From contig CALFXR010000168.1 of assembly GCA_937958475.1 (NCBI GenBank), positions 1 to 32,444 of the forward strand: DNA of 32,444 bases. Reading direction: 5' to 3'. Below the pieces are notes generated by a model. The model saw only the letters and a program-made list of their open reading frames with translations. It was not told where the DNA came from and made no database searches. The stretch comes from an uncultured Mesorhizobium sp. (GTDB taxonomy: Bacteria; Pseudomonadota; Alphaproteobacteria; Rhizobiales; Rhizobiaceae). Numbering within the stretch: position 1 is the stretch's first letter; each line of letters opens with the position of its first letter. Shown piece after piece: positions 31,440-32,444 of this stretch. The translations under genes were made by a program, and so were the position numbers.

Positions 31440-32444
31440 CCAGTCGCGCATCGACGCGCTTCGGACACTGGAGCTCGCTCCGCGCGGCCTCTTCATCGAC
31501 GGCACATTCCGCGACGCCGCAACCGGCCGGCGGCGCGACGTCATCTCGCCGATCGACGGGCGCGTCCTCACGACCATCGCCGAAGGCGGCGAGGAAGACG
31601 TCGACCGCGCCGTCGCGGCCGCGCGGCGGGCCTTCGAAGCCGGCAAATGGTCGCGCGCCGCGCCCGCCGAGCGCAAGAAGGTCATGCTCCGCATCGCCGA
31701 CCTGATCGACAGGCACGCGCTCGAACTCGCCGTCCTCGGCGTTCGCGACAACGGCACGGAAATCTCCATGGCGCTGAAGGCGGAGCCGGGAAGCGCGGCC
31801 GGCACCTTCCGCTACTATGCCGAGGCGATCGACAAGGTCTATGGCGAGATCGCGCCCACCGCGCCCAACGTGCTCGGCCTCGTCCACCGCGAGCCGGTCG
31901 GCGTCGTCGCGGCGATCGTGCCGTGGAATTTCCCGATGATGATCGGGTCGTGGAAGATCGCGCCGGCGCTCGCCGCCGGAAACTCGGTGGTTCTGAAGCC
32001 GGCCGAGGTCGCCTCGCTGTCGCTGCTGCGCCTGGCCGAGCTGTGCGCGGAGGCCGGCCTGCCCGAAGGCGTGCTCAACGTCGTCACCGGCAAGGGCTCG
32101 GTGTGCGGCGAGGCGCTCGGCCTGCACATGGATGTCGACGTGATGGCCTTCACCGGCTCAGGCGCGGTCGGCCGCCGCCTGCTGGAATACGCGGCCCGCT
32201 CGAACCTCAAGCGCTGCTACCTGGAACTCGGCGGCAAGTCGCCGAACATCGTCTTCGCCGACGCGCCGGACCTCGACCAGGCGGCGAAGGTCTCCGCCTA
32301 CGGCATCTTCCGCAATTCCGGCCAGGTCTGCGTCGCCGGCTCGCGCCTGCTGGTCGAGGAATCGATCCATGACGAATTCGTCGCCAGGGTCGCGTCGATC
32401 GCTGCCGGGATGAAGGTCGGCGACCCGCTCGACCTGTCGACCGA
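31432..32444 (+). CDS. Aldehyde dehydrogenase, PuuC-like (cut by the window end)
   Basis: The first 337 residues of an NAD(P)-dependent aldehyde dehydrogenase, open to the last base. REPVGVVAAIVPWNFPMMIG, LELGGKSPNIVFAD (general-base Glu) and SGQVCVAGSRLLVEESI (catalytic Cys) are intact. Sequence such as FRYYAEAIDKVYGEIAPT resembles the gamma-glutamyl-gamma-aminobutyraldehyde dehydrogenase PuuC. It overlaps tctA by eight bases, so the dehydrogenase is made with the transporter and probably acts on the imported compound or its product. About 150 residues are expected beyond the window. Confidence 0.92.
   Translation, partial: MLDQSRIDALRTLELAPRGLFIDGTFRDAATGRRRDVISPIDGRVLTTIAEGGEEDVDRAVAAARRAFEAGKWSRAAPAERKKVMLRIADLIDRHALELAVLGVRDNGTEISMALKAEPGSAAGTFRYYAEAIDKVYGEIAPTAPNVLGLVHREPVGVVAAIVPWNFPMMIGSWKIAPALAAGNSVVLKPAEVASLSLLRLAELCAEAGLPEGVLNVVTGKGSVCGEALGLHMDVDVMAFTGSGAVGRRLLEYAARSNLKRCYLELGGKSPNIVFADAPDLDQAAKVSAYGIFRNSGQVCVAGSRLLVEESIHDEFVARVASIAAGMKVGDPLDLST

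Overview
The window is high-GC, gene-dense DNA that reads as chromosome of an alphaproteobacterium, probably a Hyphomicrobiales (Rhizobiales)-type soil or plant-associated heterotroph. This is inferred from gene content and codon use, because the window has no rRNA or other phylogenetic marker. Nearly every gene is catabolic, a transporter subunit or a transcription factor. I see no phage gene, IS element, tRNA, rRNA or CRISPR array.

Region A (about 1-18.6 kb) is a CoA-thioester oxidation island. It holds two tandem MFE-2-type short-chain dehydrogenases, a TetR regulator, a transglutaminase-like protein, a LIV-type periplasmic binding protein, an IclR regulator, a paired acyl-CoA dehydrogenase (two subunits), the LIV-type ABC transporter livGFHM, and a six-gene minus-strand operon. 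That operon encodes an acyl-CoA dehydrogenase, 2-oxoacid dehydrogenase E1-alpha, E1-beta and E2, and two MaoC-fold hydratases. A coherent reading is import of an acid by the ABC system, oxidative decarboxylation of a 2-oxo acid to an acyl-CoA, then dehydrogenation, hydration and a second dehydrogenation. No acyl-CoA ligase, thiolase or E3 gene is present. A motif I found by eye, RATGAGTnnnRCTH, occurs six times, always between genes, in front of most of these units. It probably marks one regulon.

Region B (about 18.9-24.1 kb) is a homoprotocatechuate (3,4-dihydroxyphenylacetate) meta-cleavage operon, hpaF-E-D-G-H, divergent from a MarR-type hpaR. A perfect 12-bp palindrome lies in the shared promoter. 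The aldolase hpaI and the hydroxylase hpaBC are not in the window, and HpaG is a single-domain form.

Region C (about 24.2-32.4 kb) is a divergent pair of units around an IclR-type operator. Leftward run an IclR regulator, a UPF0261/Tm-1-like protein, a HAD hydrolase and an omega-aminotransferase, with short or overlapping junctions. Rightward run a tripartite tricarboxylate transporter (tctC-tctB-tctA) and a PuuC-like aldehyde dehydrogenase cut by the window edge. Together they suggest uptake and oxidation of an amino or carboxylic compound through an aldehyde. The substrate cannot be read from the sequence.
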